From Branchipolynoe longqiensis (lineage: Eukaryota > Annelida > Polychaeta > Phyllodocida > Polynoidae), in assembly GCA_030323885.1 (NCBI GenBank), contig CM059186.1, positions 25,191,849 to 25,255,848 of the forward strand: DNA of 64,000 nucleotides, read 5' to 3'. The notes below the pieces were generated by a model. It was not told the DNA's origin, did no database searches, and saw only the letters and a list, made by a program, of their open reading frames with translations. Of this stretch, positions 19,495-29,440 are shown one piece after another (position 1 is the first letter of the stretch; each line of letters begins with the position of its first letter). A program made the translations under genes and the position numbers.

Positions 19495-19826
19495 AGACCA
19501 GACGGGATGGCCGAATGAGTTAGAGCGTCCGTCTCCCGTGCTGGTAGATCGTGGGTTCGAGTCCCGGTCGAGTCAAACCAATGACTTTAAAATTGATACT
19601 TGTCGCTTCCTAGCCAGGTGCCCGGCATTATTAGGATAGGGCAAGGACTGGTGTGCTCAGTGTCAGGATAATGTGACTGAGTGGGATACCAGGTCATGGT
19701 GCCGGCGGCCTGGTTTCCCAGTGGGACAGCACTATAAAGTCACCATGAGTGCGCACTGTCACAAGTCGGTACCCGTCCTGATATGACCTTAGATGTTGCT
19801 AGGACGTAAAACAACAACAAAACAAA
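19495..19826 (+). mobile_element. SINE family 1, full-length reference copy
   Basis: Complete: tRNA-like head (A-box-like TGGCCGAATGAG, B-box GGTTCGAGTCC), junction AAACCAATGACTTT, core with CTTCCTAGCCAGG, GTGTCAGGATAATGTGAC, GGGGCAGC-like and GTGCGCACTGTCAC, and a (CAA)n tail. The 12-bp target duplication CTTCTGTACACA is perfect (19483-19494 and 19827-19838). Head and Pol III boxes are tRNA-derived. The conserved centre may correspond to a published metazoan SINE domain such as Nin-DC, which I cannot verify. Confidence 0.93.
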
Positions 19827-19852
19827 CTTCTGTACACATGAACACATATAGG

Positions 19853-20470
19853 GTGAGGCGGGGCGAGGCGAGTCGAGGCGACGGCGAGGCAGGGTGGGTT
19901 GAGGTTAGCCGAGTCGAGTCGGGGCAGGTCGAGGCGGGGCGGGGAAGGGCGGGGCGATGCGAGATTTAGTAACGACGTGAGGATTCCCCCTGCCGACCTA
20001 CAACTATATACATCACCCATCCCGATGCGCCGCTGAGATCCACAGTAATTCCCAGTCAACTTCCACACTCCACTCATGCCACCCACAACTCCCCGACAAA
20101 TACATCAGGCAGCCAATAGCCTGTAGCTGGTTTTCATGCGGGCGGACCTCCGACACCGGCCGGCACCCGGGCCTCGGCATGCCCGGCACCAGCGCGCCGA
20201 CAGCCGCAATCCCCGCCACAACCATATACCAGCGGAGGACATGTCCGCCGACCCGGCTACCTGAATGTGCCCTCCCAGTGTGACCAGCAATGCTGACGGG
20301 CGGTTTAGGAGCTACTGGGGGTTCAGTAGTTAGCAGAGCGGTGTCTAAGAACCCCTCCCCCCTCACCATCTCCTCCCCGGCTCCACCGCCCCCGCCCCCA
20401 CCTCCAGGGTGCTAATAACTGGCGGCTAACATGGGGCGGTGCATGACGTGGCGGCTCCTCCAGCAGGTTT
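19853..20470. other. GC-rich stretch without supported gene
   Basis: 19853-19965 is a degenerate GGCGAGGCGAGTCGAGG array. The rest is mixed GC-rich sequence with no frame showing recognisable protein features. Confidence 0.5.
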
Positions 20471-20474
20471 GGGA

Positions 20475-20912
20475 GGAGAGAGGGGAGAGGAGGGGAGGAA
20501 GGGTTGGGAATGGAGAATAGGGGTGGGGAGGTGTTAGGGGGGGGGTAGAGGGGAGGGAAAGGGGAGGGGAGGGAAAGGGGGGGAAGGGGAGGGGGGAAGG
20601 GGAGGGAAAGGGGAGGGAAAGGGGAGGGGGGGAGGGAAAGGGGAGGGAAAGGGGAAGGAAAGGGGAGGGAAAGGGGAGGGGGAGGGAAAGGGGAGGGGAG
20701 GGAAAGGGGAGGGAGGGAAGGGGGAGGGAAGGGGAAAAGGGGAGGGAAAGGGGAGGGGAGGGAAAGGGGAGGGGAGGGAAAGGGGAGGGAAAGGGGAGGG
20801 ACAGGGGAGGGGAGGGAAGGGGGAGGGAAAGGGGAGGGTAGGGAAGGGGGAGGGAAAGGGGAGGGGAGGGAGGGGGGAGGGAAAGGGGAGGGGAGGGAGG
20901 GGGGAGGGAGTC
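20475..20912. repeat. Polypurine tract, GGGGAGGGAAA units
   Basis: About 440 bp almost free of pyrimidines on the plus strand, with dozens of G3-G5 runs. It could form triplex (H-DNA) or G-quadruplex structures. The long open frames here are artefacts of base bias. Confidence 0.9.
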
Positions 20913-21044
20913 ACCAACAGTGGTATGAAGTGGGGTGATCACCTAGATTAATGAGGTGGGGAGGGTCAGGCTGAGCAGCTCATGATAGGGGATCACCAAC
21001 CCCCATGTGTGGTGTTAGATTATAGAGCAGCTTAGATCAAGGGG

Positions 21045-21235
21045 CAGTCACATTATGCTGACACTGAGCACACCAGTCTTTGCCATATCCTAATAATGCC
21101 GAGCGCCTGGCTAGTAAGCAACAAGTATCAATTTTAATGTCATTGGTTTGACTCGACCAGGGTTAAAACCCACGACCCTGTGATCTACCAACACGGGAGA
21201 CGGATGCTCTAACTCATTCCGCCATCCCGTCTGGT
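21045..21235 (-). mobile_element. SINE family 1, head half
   Basis: Minus-strand 5' half: CACATTATGCTGACACTGAGC through the head ending CATCCCGTCTGGT. The 3' half is absent. The head end coincides with the start of a GGAGAA array. Confidence 0.8.
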
Positions 21236-21530
21236 AGGAGAAGGAGAAGGAGAAGGAGAAGGAGAAGGAGAAGGAGCAGAAGGAGAAGGAGAAGGAGAAG
21301 GAGGAGAAAGAGAAAGAGAAGGAGGAGAAAGAGAAGGAGACGGAGAAGAAGGAGAAGGAGAAGGAGGAGAAAGAGAAGGAGAAAGAGAAGAAGGAGAAGG
21401 AGAAGAAAGAGAGAAAGAGAAGAAGGAGGAGAAGGAGGAGAAAGAGAAGAAGGAGAAGAAAGAGAAGGAGAAGGAGAAGAAGGGGGAGAGAGAAGGAAGG
21501 AAGGAAGGAAGGAAGGAAGGAAGGAAGGAA
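21236..21530. repeat. (GGAGAA)n / (GGAA)n polypurine microsatellite
   Basis: GGAGAA units degrade into AGAAAGAGAAGG and end with a pure GGAA run (21496-21534). Pyrimidine-free on the plus strand for almost 300 bp. Confidence 0.92.
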
Positions 21531-21531
21531 G

Positions 21532-21862
21532 GCATTGGTACTGAGTTGCAAAGAACATACTGAGTTAATATGATGTGTGGCTGGGGCGCGGTGAGTGGTT
21601 AGAGGTGGGGTGTGTGCAGATGAGAGAGACAGAGAGATATATAGAGAGAGACAGAGAGAGAGAGGTTGGTTGGTTGTTGGAGCTTTACGTCCTGGTAACA
21701 TTTAAGGTCATATGAGGACGGGAGAGATAGAGAGAGACAGAGAGAGAGAGAAGGGACTTGGCATTGGTGCTGAGTTGCAAAGAACATACTGAGTTAATAT
21801 GCTGTGTGAATAAAGCTAGGGCGGCGGTGAGTAGTGGGTAGTGGCGGGGTGTGTGCAGATTA
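21532..21862. repeat. Direct duplication ~229 bp apart, with SINE tail and AGAGAC microsatellite
   Basis: GGCATTGGTACTGAGTTGC and ATGTGTGGCT-type sequence at 21532-21622 recurs at 21761-21862 (GGTGTGTGCAGAT in both). Between them are AGAGAGAC repeats and a minus-strand SINE family 1 tail (21664-21722, GGTTGGTTGTTGGAGC). Confidence 0.75.
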
Positions 21863-22019
21863 CTGCCCGGGAACAGTGGGTTTCAGGCTACTGCTGTCAT
21901 GTCAATTATCTGTGGGCCATTGGAACTCCCACCGCAACCCTCCCCCCTCGCCAACCTCCTCCCACACCAACCATATATAGCAGAGCCACAGGGTCGAAAT
22001 TAGTATAGCCTCTATTCAA

Positions 22020-22720
22020 GGCTTTTCAAGGCTGTTTTTAATAGAAATTAAAAATTATTTTCATTTGGATATCGGGGAAAAAAACAAAAACAATGGTGAA
22101 TGGCGATTTCGGACTAATTAAGATCAATGGGGATAGTTTAATGGAATTCCACGCTTTTCAAGACTAATTACCTAAAATAGGTATGCAGGTATTGCAGGTA
22201 TTGCAATACCTCAGGAAGTTTGATGCCCCTGCCCTGTAGAGTTGTAAACCACTGCCTTGTGGTACAGGTTCTTGACAGAACCGAAGGCTAAGGGAGCAAA
22301 CCATAAACAGAGAACCATGTCACTGTGGCAGCCTTAAGGGTGGTTGATGTATGGAACTCCCAACATCTCCCGACCAGCCACTGCAGGGACAAATAGTTTT
22401 GCGCCTGTCTTGGACATGTTCTTGCCGGTGTGAAACCTCTATTTGCTCCCCAAGAGAGTGCCGCTGGTAACTTGCAAAAGCCAGCAGCACTTAAACACTT
22501 TTGCAGGCAGCTTTCATGAAATGTACAGTGCAGTCAAGTAATGAAAGCAGTCTTTGTCGCATCGCGACCGACAGCATGATGACGATGATGATGACCTAAA
22601 ATAGGTAAATTAAAGATTTTCAACTCCTTGAAATAGGGAAAATTGAAGTTCAATACTTTTCAAGACTTTCCAGGCCCCATACGGACCCTGGATCCCTTAA
22701 AATTTATAAAAGCAAAAGAA
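22020..22720. repeat. Ancient AT-rich repeat split by a retroposon
   Basis: Flanks of the insertion share TTTTCAAGACT and ATTGAAGTTCAATAC-type motifs and end with CCATACGGACCCTGG. The family resembles the 28090-28540 duplication (TTTTCAAGG, CCGTATGGACCC). Interpretation as an old inverted-repeat transposon is tentative. Confidence 0.45.
22184..22593 (+). mobile_element. Retroposon (410 bp) with 14-bp target duplication and (GAT)n tail
   Basis: ACCTAAAATAGGTA occurs at 22170-22183 and again at 22594-22607, exactly bracketing the insert. The 3' end is GATGACGATGATGATG, a short-repeat tail like those of RTE/I/CR1-type LINEs. No coding frame, so it is a 5'-truncated LINE 3'UTR or an unrelated SINE. 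Confidence 0.85.
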
Positions 22721-22979
22721 GGATTCTACATTCTTTTAAACAGTAGCTCCTTGGACGGGGACTTGAGAGCATGACGGGAGTATTCTGGGTAAAACGCTAA
22801 GGTCATGCAGGAATGGCTGTTCCGTGCAGACACCAGGTGAGGGGAGGTTGATCTAGCTCCACCTTCACCTTCTGCCCTTTTTCAACCTTCTTATACAGGC
22901 CTCCAGTCGCCACCAGACCACCCGTGCGTTGCAGCCAGATCGCTACCGTACATTAGACCCCTATATCCAATCTGGCCTC
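22721..22979. other. No supported feature
   Basis: Mixed sequence leading into a polypyrimidine tract. Confidence 0.4.
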
Positions 22980-23490
22980 CTTTCTCATAAAATCGCCCCA
23001 TTCACCTCCACGCCCCGCCCTCCTCCTTTTCACTACTCCCCCCTCCCCCTATCCCTGGCCCCATACCCCCACCTGCCACCCACCTCCTCGTCCTACCCCC
23101 ACACCTCTAACCACCCTCCTCCCTCTCTACTTCCCCCCACCCTCCCCTCTCTTACCCCCCCCCCCACGCACCCCTCCCCTCTCGTCCCCCTCTCCTCCTG
23201 CTACCCCAACCTCCCCTCGTAATACCCCCTTTCGCATCCATTCCCCTACCCCAACCAATCCCCCATAACCCCACCCCCACCAACCCTCCATTCCCCTCCT
23301 CCCCCTCCTATCTCCCCTCCATTAACAACCCTCTCCCGACCCACCCTTCGCCCCTCATTCCACACTCCCCTCCCCTCCCCCTCCTACTCCCCCATCCATT
23401 CATCCCCCAACCCCACCCTCCCCCATCCATCATCCCCTCCCTCACCCATTCACACCTCACCCATTTCACCCAGTCCCCCCCCCCGCCCCC
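22980..23490. repeat. C-rich polypyrimidine tract
   Basis: CCCTCCCC/CCACCC-type low complexity, about 500 bp. A separate 18-bp unit (CCGGTCCACCCAGCACTT) occurs three times just beyond it at 23588-23640. Confidence 0.85.
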
Positions 23491-23694
23491 ACCGAGTCGA
23501 TGCCCTTCGACGGCCACCATTGTCACTAGGCCGACAGAGAACCGGCACGCCCATTTGCAACTCGTGCTGGCGACCCTTTTTACTGCCGGTCCACCCAGCA
23601 CTTCCGGTCCACCCAGCACTTCCGGTCCACCCAGCGTACTGCAGCTAGACGCCATGTGGGAGCCCACACAGCTAGATGACTGGCCGCCGCACAC

Positions 23695-24045
23695 ATATGT
23701 GAGCTATATATCCCCTATGTACCCTATATACTCTGTATGCCCTATATACAATATATGCACTATATACCATATATGCCTTATATACTGTATGTGCTCTATA
23801 TACCATGTATACCCTATATCCCCTGTATATGCCCTATATACCATATATTCAGTACATACCGCACATGCCCTATGTAAACTATGTTCCCTATATGTTGTAT
23901 ATACTGTATATGCCCTACATACCATATATACCCTATATACCCTGTATATGCCCTATATTCCTTATATACTCTATATATCGCACGTGTCATATGTACACTA
24001 TATTCCCTATATGCCGTATATACTGTATATGCCCTATTCAGCATA
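23695..24045. repeat. Minisatellite of TATACCCTATAT / CCATATATGCC units, block 1
   Basis: Irregular 9-18 bp units built from CCCTATATA, CCATATATGC and CTGTATATG. The apparent Tyr/Ile/Pro-rich frames come from this composition. Confidence 0.9.
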
Positions 24046-24169
24046 TAAGCCCTTTTTTTGTTGGTAAATATGTTTATTCTGCTGAATAAGTGTTGTCAGT
24101 GCCAATAATACACTGGACCAGCTGTGACCAGTCAAGCAGTGGGACCAATCCCAGTGCATTTAGGTATTA

Positions 24170-24480
24170 AGTGTATGCCCTATATACCCTATATACCGTA
24201 TATGCCCCATGTACCCTATATTCCCTATAGACTGCATGTTCCCTATATACCATATATGCCTTATATACTGTATATGCCCTGTATACCATATATACCATAT
24301 ATCCCCTATGCCCCATATACCATATATTCCTTATATACCATATATGCCTTATATACCCTATATACTGTATATACCCTATATCCCCTCCACAATTTACCTT
24401 ACCTTATAAGTTATATACCCCATATACATTATATGCCCTATATACCCTACACAACTTGCATCTATCTATATATCTATCTA
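24170..24480. repeat. Same TATACCC-type minisatellite, block 2
   Basis: Same unit vocabulary as block 1, separated from it by 125 bp of non-repetitive sequence (24046-24169). Confidence 0.9.
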
Positions 24481-24569
24481 AACATCTATCGAAAACAAGC
24501 CAAGATGGCAAGATGCGCGCGCACACGCCGTGCTGCGTGACCTTGGTGTCCCGAGTTGAGCCCTTATCC

Positions 24570-24640
24570 TACTGTTAGGAGACCCCCCCCCCCCCCACCA
24601 CCACCACCATCACCCCTCCTCCCCCTCCCCCTCACCCATT
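24570..24640. repeat. C homopolymer and CCA/CCT low complexity
   Basis: A poly-C run at about 24581-24596 precedes CACCACCACCACC. Confidence 0.85.
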
Positions 24641-24716
24641 GCGTGGCGAATACATGATTGCACTCCTTCGGCGGTGGCCGGTTCGATGGATGGAAACCCC
24701 AGTCAGCATCAGCGGG

Positions 24717-25081
24717 GCATTGCCCGATGTCGCGGTTTAAATTCTCAGTGGGTTTAGAGTCTACGCTCGGGGTTCTGCGCATGTGTCAAAATCGAACGGC
24801 ATTTCAGTGTATTCGATTAATCAACTCGGGTGACCCTAGCGACATTTTGACGCACAAATGTGACGTCATCGCTCCTAGCCAACCCCAGCCAAGAGGTGGG
24901 TTAAACTTTTTGCACAAGGCACGTGTTTTTGTCAACTCCACTCGTGGTGTTCTATTTGAATTTCTAGCAACTCGGGTGACCCGAGTCGCCCGGGTCGTGT
25001 TAATCGAATATGCGCATGCGCATAACCCCGAGCATAGACTCTAAACCCACTGAGAATCTAAACCGCGACACCGGCAACAGA
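24717..25081. mobile_element. MITE with ~65-bp terminal inverted repeats
   Basis: Left arm (TGTCGCGGTTTAAATTCTC, AGTGGGTTTAGAGTCTACGC, TCGGGGTT) is mirrored at the right end (25018-25081) with few mismatches. A second inverted pair lies inside (ATTCGATTAATCA and GTTAATCGAAT, both next to ACTCGGGTGACC). A TGACGTCA site is at 24861. No ORF; superfamily unknown. Confidence 0.75.
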
Positions 25082-25134
25082 TCAGACGGGGGGAGGGCCG
25101 TTTTCATTTGGGGCCACATCCTATGATGAAGCCG

Positions 25135-25430
25135 AACCGTCTATTTCCGCGATTGAAGCTCTGCCCTCCCCCTCCTCCTTCCCCCAAATCCTTCCTCCCT
25201 CTACTGACTTCTTATCCCTTCCTGACTCCCTTTCTTCCTTCCCTTTCCTCCCTCCTTTTCCTCCCCCTCCCTCCTCATCCCCCTCCTCCCTCCGCGCTCC
25301 TCACTCTCCCCACCCCTACTCCCACCCCCTGCTCCCTCCCCTCCCTCCCCTCTCCTCCTCCCTCCCCTCCCCCCTCGCACCTCCTCTCCCCCGCTCCTTT
25401 AAAGCTGTTTCGTCTCCACAGCCCTGCTCT
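25135..25430. repeat. C/T-rich polypyrimidine tract
   Basis: CTCCCCCTCCTCC-type sequence without supported coding content. Confidence 0.85.
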
Positions 25431-25490
25431 CCTGAGGGACCATTAAATAGTGGTCCTGCGTGACACGACATGGACCTTATTCAACAGCCT

Positions 25491-25605
25491 GGTCGGGATG
25501 GCCGAATGAGTTGAGCGTCCGTCTCCTGTTTTGGGAGATCGGGGGATCCGAACCCATGGGTTCGAACCCTGGTCGAGTCAAACCAATGACTTAAAATTGA
25601 TACAG
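25491..25605 (+). mobile_element. SINE family 1, head only
   Basis: Type-1 head with a 14-bp insertion that duplicates the B-box region (GATCCGAACCCATGGG then GTTCGAACCC). This variant recurs at 41062-41410 and 57077-57425. The copy stops right after ACTTAAAATTGATAC. Confidence 0.8.
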
Positions 25606-25699
25606 TTCTGCGCTGTGACTTCTGACGTTGAGACTCAGTCATACTCATAGTCAAGTCCCTCCATATTGGTCAGTCAGTGACCGGATGTAGCATTGAGCT

Positions 25700-25990
25700 G
25701 ATTGCTGGCGTGCATTCCTGTCAGACGGGTTTGTGTGTGTATGGGCGCGGGGACATGTCCTCTATGCCTGACTTCCAATAACTGCTTTCCTGTCGGACAC
25801 AGTGTGTGTATGTGGTGGTGGAGGGGGGTGGGGTGCGGTCCTCTATGTCTCGGACAGAGTGTGTGTGTGTGTGGTGGAGGGGGTGGGGTGCGGTCCTCTA
25901 TGCCTGACTTCCAATAACTGCATTCCTGTCGGACAGAGTGTGTGTGTGTGTGGTGGTGTGCGGTGCTGTATGCCTGACTTCCAATAACTG
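25700..25990. repeat. Irregular minisatellite with GT runs
   Basis: TCCTCTATGCCTGACTTCC, AATAACTG, CCTGTCGGACA and GTGTGTGTGTGTGG recur about four times with varying length. Confidence 0.85.
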
Positions 25991-26315
25991 TTTGTTGTTT
26001 TTGTTGTTGTTTTACGTCCTAGCAACATCTAAGGTCATATCAGGATGGGCACCAACTTGTGACAGTGTGCACTCATGGCGACTTTATAGTGCTGTCCCGC
26101 CGGGAGACCAGGCCACCAACACCATGACCTGATATCTCACATTATCCTGACACTGAGCCAACCAGTCCTTGCCATATCCTAATAATGCCGAGCACCTGGC
26201 TAGGAAGCGATAAGGGTCAATTGTATAAGTCATTGGTTTGACTCAAACAGGAACCAAACTCCTGACCTTCCACACGCGAGGGCCGGGCTCTACCGATTCA
26301 GCCACCGCGCCCGGT
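25991..26315 (-). mobile_element. SINE family 1, full length with type-2 head
   Basis: Tail TTGTTGTTTTACGTCC at left, head ending CACCGCGCCCGGT at right. Body intact apart from a short loss near ATATCTCACATTATCC. Confidence 0.88.
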
Positions 26316-26409
26316 ACTGATGACGTGTATTCATTGATGATTAAACTACCCATGGGGGTGTGGCGTTTCGGTGGGAGCCTTCCCCACTAATTGTGTCTGG
26401 CAATATTAA

Positions 26410-26734
26410 AGTTGCATAATCCGATGACTTTTAATTTTCTGCCATATTTGCTTTATAGATACATATAGTAGTCTGATCGTTATAATCTACCATACTTTCA
26501 GTTTGAAATAACTTTTATAATAAATGGTTAAACTTGAAGTGAAAATATGTCAAATTACTTTTGGTGTGAACACCAGAAGGCTGGACACCATAGGCTTCAG
26601 TGAGAACAGGTTCTATTAGATTAACTTAGCATCCCCATACATGTTTAATAAGCCCCCATTATCTAAGTTGGATCTGTATGATCAATACTAGGTAAGTTTC
26701 TTTTTGGACTTTAGATAAGTTTATGCTTTCAACA
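26410..26734 (+). mobile_element. TTAA-flanked MITE, 3' end lost
   Basis: Preceded by TTAA (26406-26409), it begins AGTTGCATAATCCGATGAC. It keeps the family centre (GGCTTCAGTGAGAACAGG, TTCTATTAGATTAA). The right terminus is not present; the sequence passes directly into the 866-bp repeat. Confidence 0.65.
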
Positions 26735-27600
26735 TGTAAAAATATACGGATTTTCGGTTCAGAATTATATATTGGCAGAGAGCATTATTATTCTTGGGCG
26801 ACGGAGTGGGGACGAGGTTATGTAATCTAAAAGCAATGGTGCCCCACTCACACTATGATATGATATAAGCTATGTGAAATATATGGTCATACATGATGCC
26901 TAAGATTATGAGGGGATGTTCCTATATAAGAGACAGTGCATGTTTGGTGAAATAATTCCTCTATGCATCCATAAAGAGTGCAAGTTGAGGAAAAGGACAT
27001 TTTTAATATATATATATATATATTTGTAACTGTCTGCAACTACCTGTCACTACAAGACTGATGGGCAAGCACACCAGCCATTCTACATTCCAGGCTGGGT
27101 TGCGTGACAGCTCCCCATATTAGGGTGTCACACTGACCAGTCTGTAGGGGGTGTCTGATTGGCTGGTTGTGGGAGATCCAGTCACCTGCGCTCCTTTAGA
27201 CCACCTGACCACACTAGCCTCACTTTGATATTAATTATTCAAGAAACTGCTCCAGACACACTGGGGAGATCACTCTACTCCTGACTCTTGAGTGAGACAT
27301 ACCTACTCTTGAGCAGGGATACAGACACTCTGTCTGATGCTACCACCTTTCTGATATCCAAATTGAGTTGGGTGCAACAACCAAGGGACTCCGGTTCAAT
27401 GGGCTGTAGGCACTGATTCATAGACAGGCTAAAGAGATAATGAGATTCTGTGTGGACAGAAGGTAAGGGGTCAGCGTGATAGGTCGCTAGTAGGTGAACA
27501 GCAGTTGATGCCAATAAAGCACAACTTCTCACTGTCAATCTACGCAACTTCCCTTTCTTCCTTATGAGTTTGTTATGAGTTTGTACAAGGGGAGGCATCA
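26735..27600 (+). repeat. Interspersed ~870-bp repeat X, copy 1 (possible LTR)
   Basis: Homologous along its length to 41920-42821. Both start TGTAAAAATATACGG and end near GG(C/T)ATCA, contain CTATATAAGAGACAG (TATA-like) and CCAATAAAGCACAAC (polyadenylation-like). Non-coding. The TG...CA ends suggest an LTR, but flanking duplications are absent and the TATA-to-AATAAA distance is long, so other non-autonomous elements are possible. Confidence 0.7.
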
Positions 27601-27746
27601 GGTATGGTAGAAGGGGGGGTGGGGTGGGGTGTTATGGTATTGCTGGTGCTCTGAGCGGCCGAGTAACCCAGTAATATTATAAACAGAACATGTGTGTTTA
27701 GGCTGACCTCCTTGTCTCTCACAGGGTTTATACCAATTTTGATATA

Positions 27747-27924
27747 CAGTAAAACCTCTCTAACCGACCACCTACACAGATTGACCACTTTCCTATATCA
27801 ATCGTTTTATTTGGGTCCCACCAATACTATTGCAACCATATTCTAACTCCCTAAACCGACCACCTCCCTAAATGGACCACTAAAAGTCGGTCTCAAGGTG
27901 GGTCGATTTGGAGAGGTTTTACTG
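27747..27924 (+). mobile_element. pogo/Tc1-like MITE, copy 1
   Basis: 178 bp with inverted ends CAGTAAAACCTCTC and GAGAGGTTTTACTG, flanked by TA on both sides (27745-27746, 27925-27926). TA duplication and CAG-starting ends fit Tc1/mariner, probably the pogo branch (family knowledge). Interior is CCGACCACC / GGTCGATTT rich, no ORF. Confidence 0.85.
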
Positions 27925-28089
27925 TATCAAATTCCAGGACTTTCCGACAAAGATTCCAGGATGTCTTAAAGACATTGATTAAATTAAAGTACCCCAAATC
28001 ATGGATGTGGCAGGCAGGACAACAAACCCACAAAAATCACCTTAAATACAAAACATTACCCATTGAAGTTTGGCCACATGAGCGAATAT

Positions 28090-28540
28090 ATACTTTTAAA
28101 ATAAAAATTGTCATGCTTTTCTATTTTTCAAGGATTTCCAAGGGTCTTTAGACAAATTCCAGGACCTTCTAGGCCTGGAATCCCAAATTATGAAATTCCA
28201 TGACGTAACAAGTTTTCAAGAACCCGTATGGACCCGGTCTCAGAATTGACGCATTCATCGACACCTGCGTCTACGTAACCTCACCTACGGAACCATATAT
28301 GATATATATCACCAGGCAAATGTACACTTTTAAAAGATAAAAACTCATGCTTTTCCATTTTTTCAAGGATTTTCAAGGGTATTTAGACAAATTCCAGGAC
28401 CTTCTAGGCCTGGAATCCCAAATTAATTATCAAATTCCATGACTTAACAAGTTTTCAAGGACCCGTATGGACCCGGTCTCAGAACTGACGCATTCATCGA
28501 CACCTGCGTCTCTGTAACCTCACCTACAGAATCATATATC
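28090..28540. repeat. Two tandem copies of a ~238-bp repeat
   Basis: TTTTTCAAGGATTT, CTAGGCCTGGAATCCC, CCGTATGGACCCGGTCTC and CATTCATCGACACCTGCGTC occur in the same order at about 28109-28291 and 28348-28530. Divergence is low. Related motifs are at 22020-22720. Confidence 0.85.
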
Positions 28541-28735
28541 ACTCCTTTTGAGAAATATAGCACACACATACAGCCAGTCCCCACGTCATTCACATCACCT
28601 ACTAAACCTCCACTGTGACCCGGCCTAAGTAGTATCTTCAGGGATGAAAGTGGTCTCGGGCAAAAAAAGCGGAAATGCGGATATTCTCCCATAGGTTTAG
28701 CATTGTCAGGGAATCACGGAAAATTCCGGTTGGTA

Positions 28736-28998
28736 TGTGCTGATAGTGCTGCGGCATTTGAATTACGTATTAGTATACGCTGACCGTGCTGCGACGTTTG
28801 AAGTATGTATCAGTAGTATACGTTGAAATTGCTGCAGCATTTTAAGCACGTATTAGTAGCATACGCTGATAGTGCTGTAATGTCTGCGCCACGTATTAGT
28901 ACAAATTGAAGGTACTGCGGGGTTAAACAACGTATTTGTATTGCTGTGGCGTTTGAATAACGTATTAATAGGGCCTATACGCTAATCGTGCTGCGGGA
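28736..28998. repeat. Degenerate ~50-60 bp tandem repeat
   Basis: About five units with GTGCTGCGGC, TTTGAA, ACGTATTAGTA and ATACGCTGA in the same order. Confidence 0.7.
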
Positions 28999-29259
28999 TT
29001 GCAGTAGGGGCCTATGGGGAAAATCCTGGGAATCCGCGAAATCGCGGAGATCTTTCATCCCTGATCTTCGACACCCCTCATATTCCCACGTCACTACCGT
29101 TACATTCATAGCAGTGTACACTCCCAATCAGGTGCCTTCCCAGAACAAAATAGCCCCTGGTTTTCTTTTTAATGCGCCCACACGTGGCGACCTCATGACA
29201 CGTTTTACTAACATTTCACAACTGTATTTACTCGAATATAATACAAATATGAGGGCCCC
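28999..29259. other. No supported feature
   Basis: Unique-looking sequence. The AATCCGCGAAATCG phrase recurs at 63732, suggesting another low-copy repeat. Confidence 0.4.
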
Positions 29260-29440
29260 AATGGTCGCATATATATTATGAATATATATATATATATATT
29301 TTATATATATTCATAATATATATAATATCACTAGCGACTAGATATTTAGAGAGGTCGATTTAGAGAGGTTTCACTGCATATTATATATATTGTATATATT
29401 ATAAATATATATATATATATCCAGATATATATGCAGATAT
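29260..29440. repeat. AT-rich palindromic stretch with a pogo-MITE end
   Basis: ATATATATTATGAATATATA is mirrored by TATATATTCATAATATATAT (29266-29325). A stray MITE end (GAGGTCGATTTAGAGAGG, then TTTCACTG) lies at 29349-29376. The latter half is TA-rich. Confidence 0.7.

Noticed and set aside
20412..21701. Pro/Ser/Phe/Leu-rich minus-strand frames
   Set aside because: Artefacts of polypurine tracts, which contain no stop codons on the complementary strand.
23555..24540. Tyr/Ile/Pro-rich open frames over the CCCTATATACC arrays
   Set aside because: They follow directly from the repeat unit on both strands. No start context, domain or non-repetitive coding segment.
27275..27598. Small protein shared by repeat X copies (minus strand, MNQCLQPIEPES)
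   Set aside because: The frame is not conserved at its ends between copies and shows stops and shifts; better explained as non-coding repeat homology.
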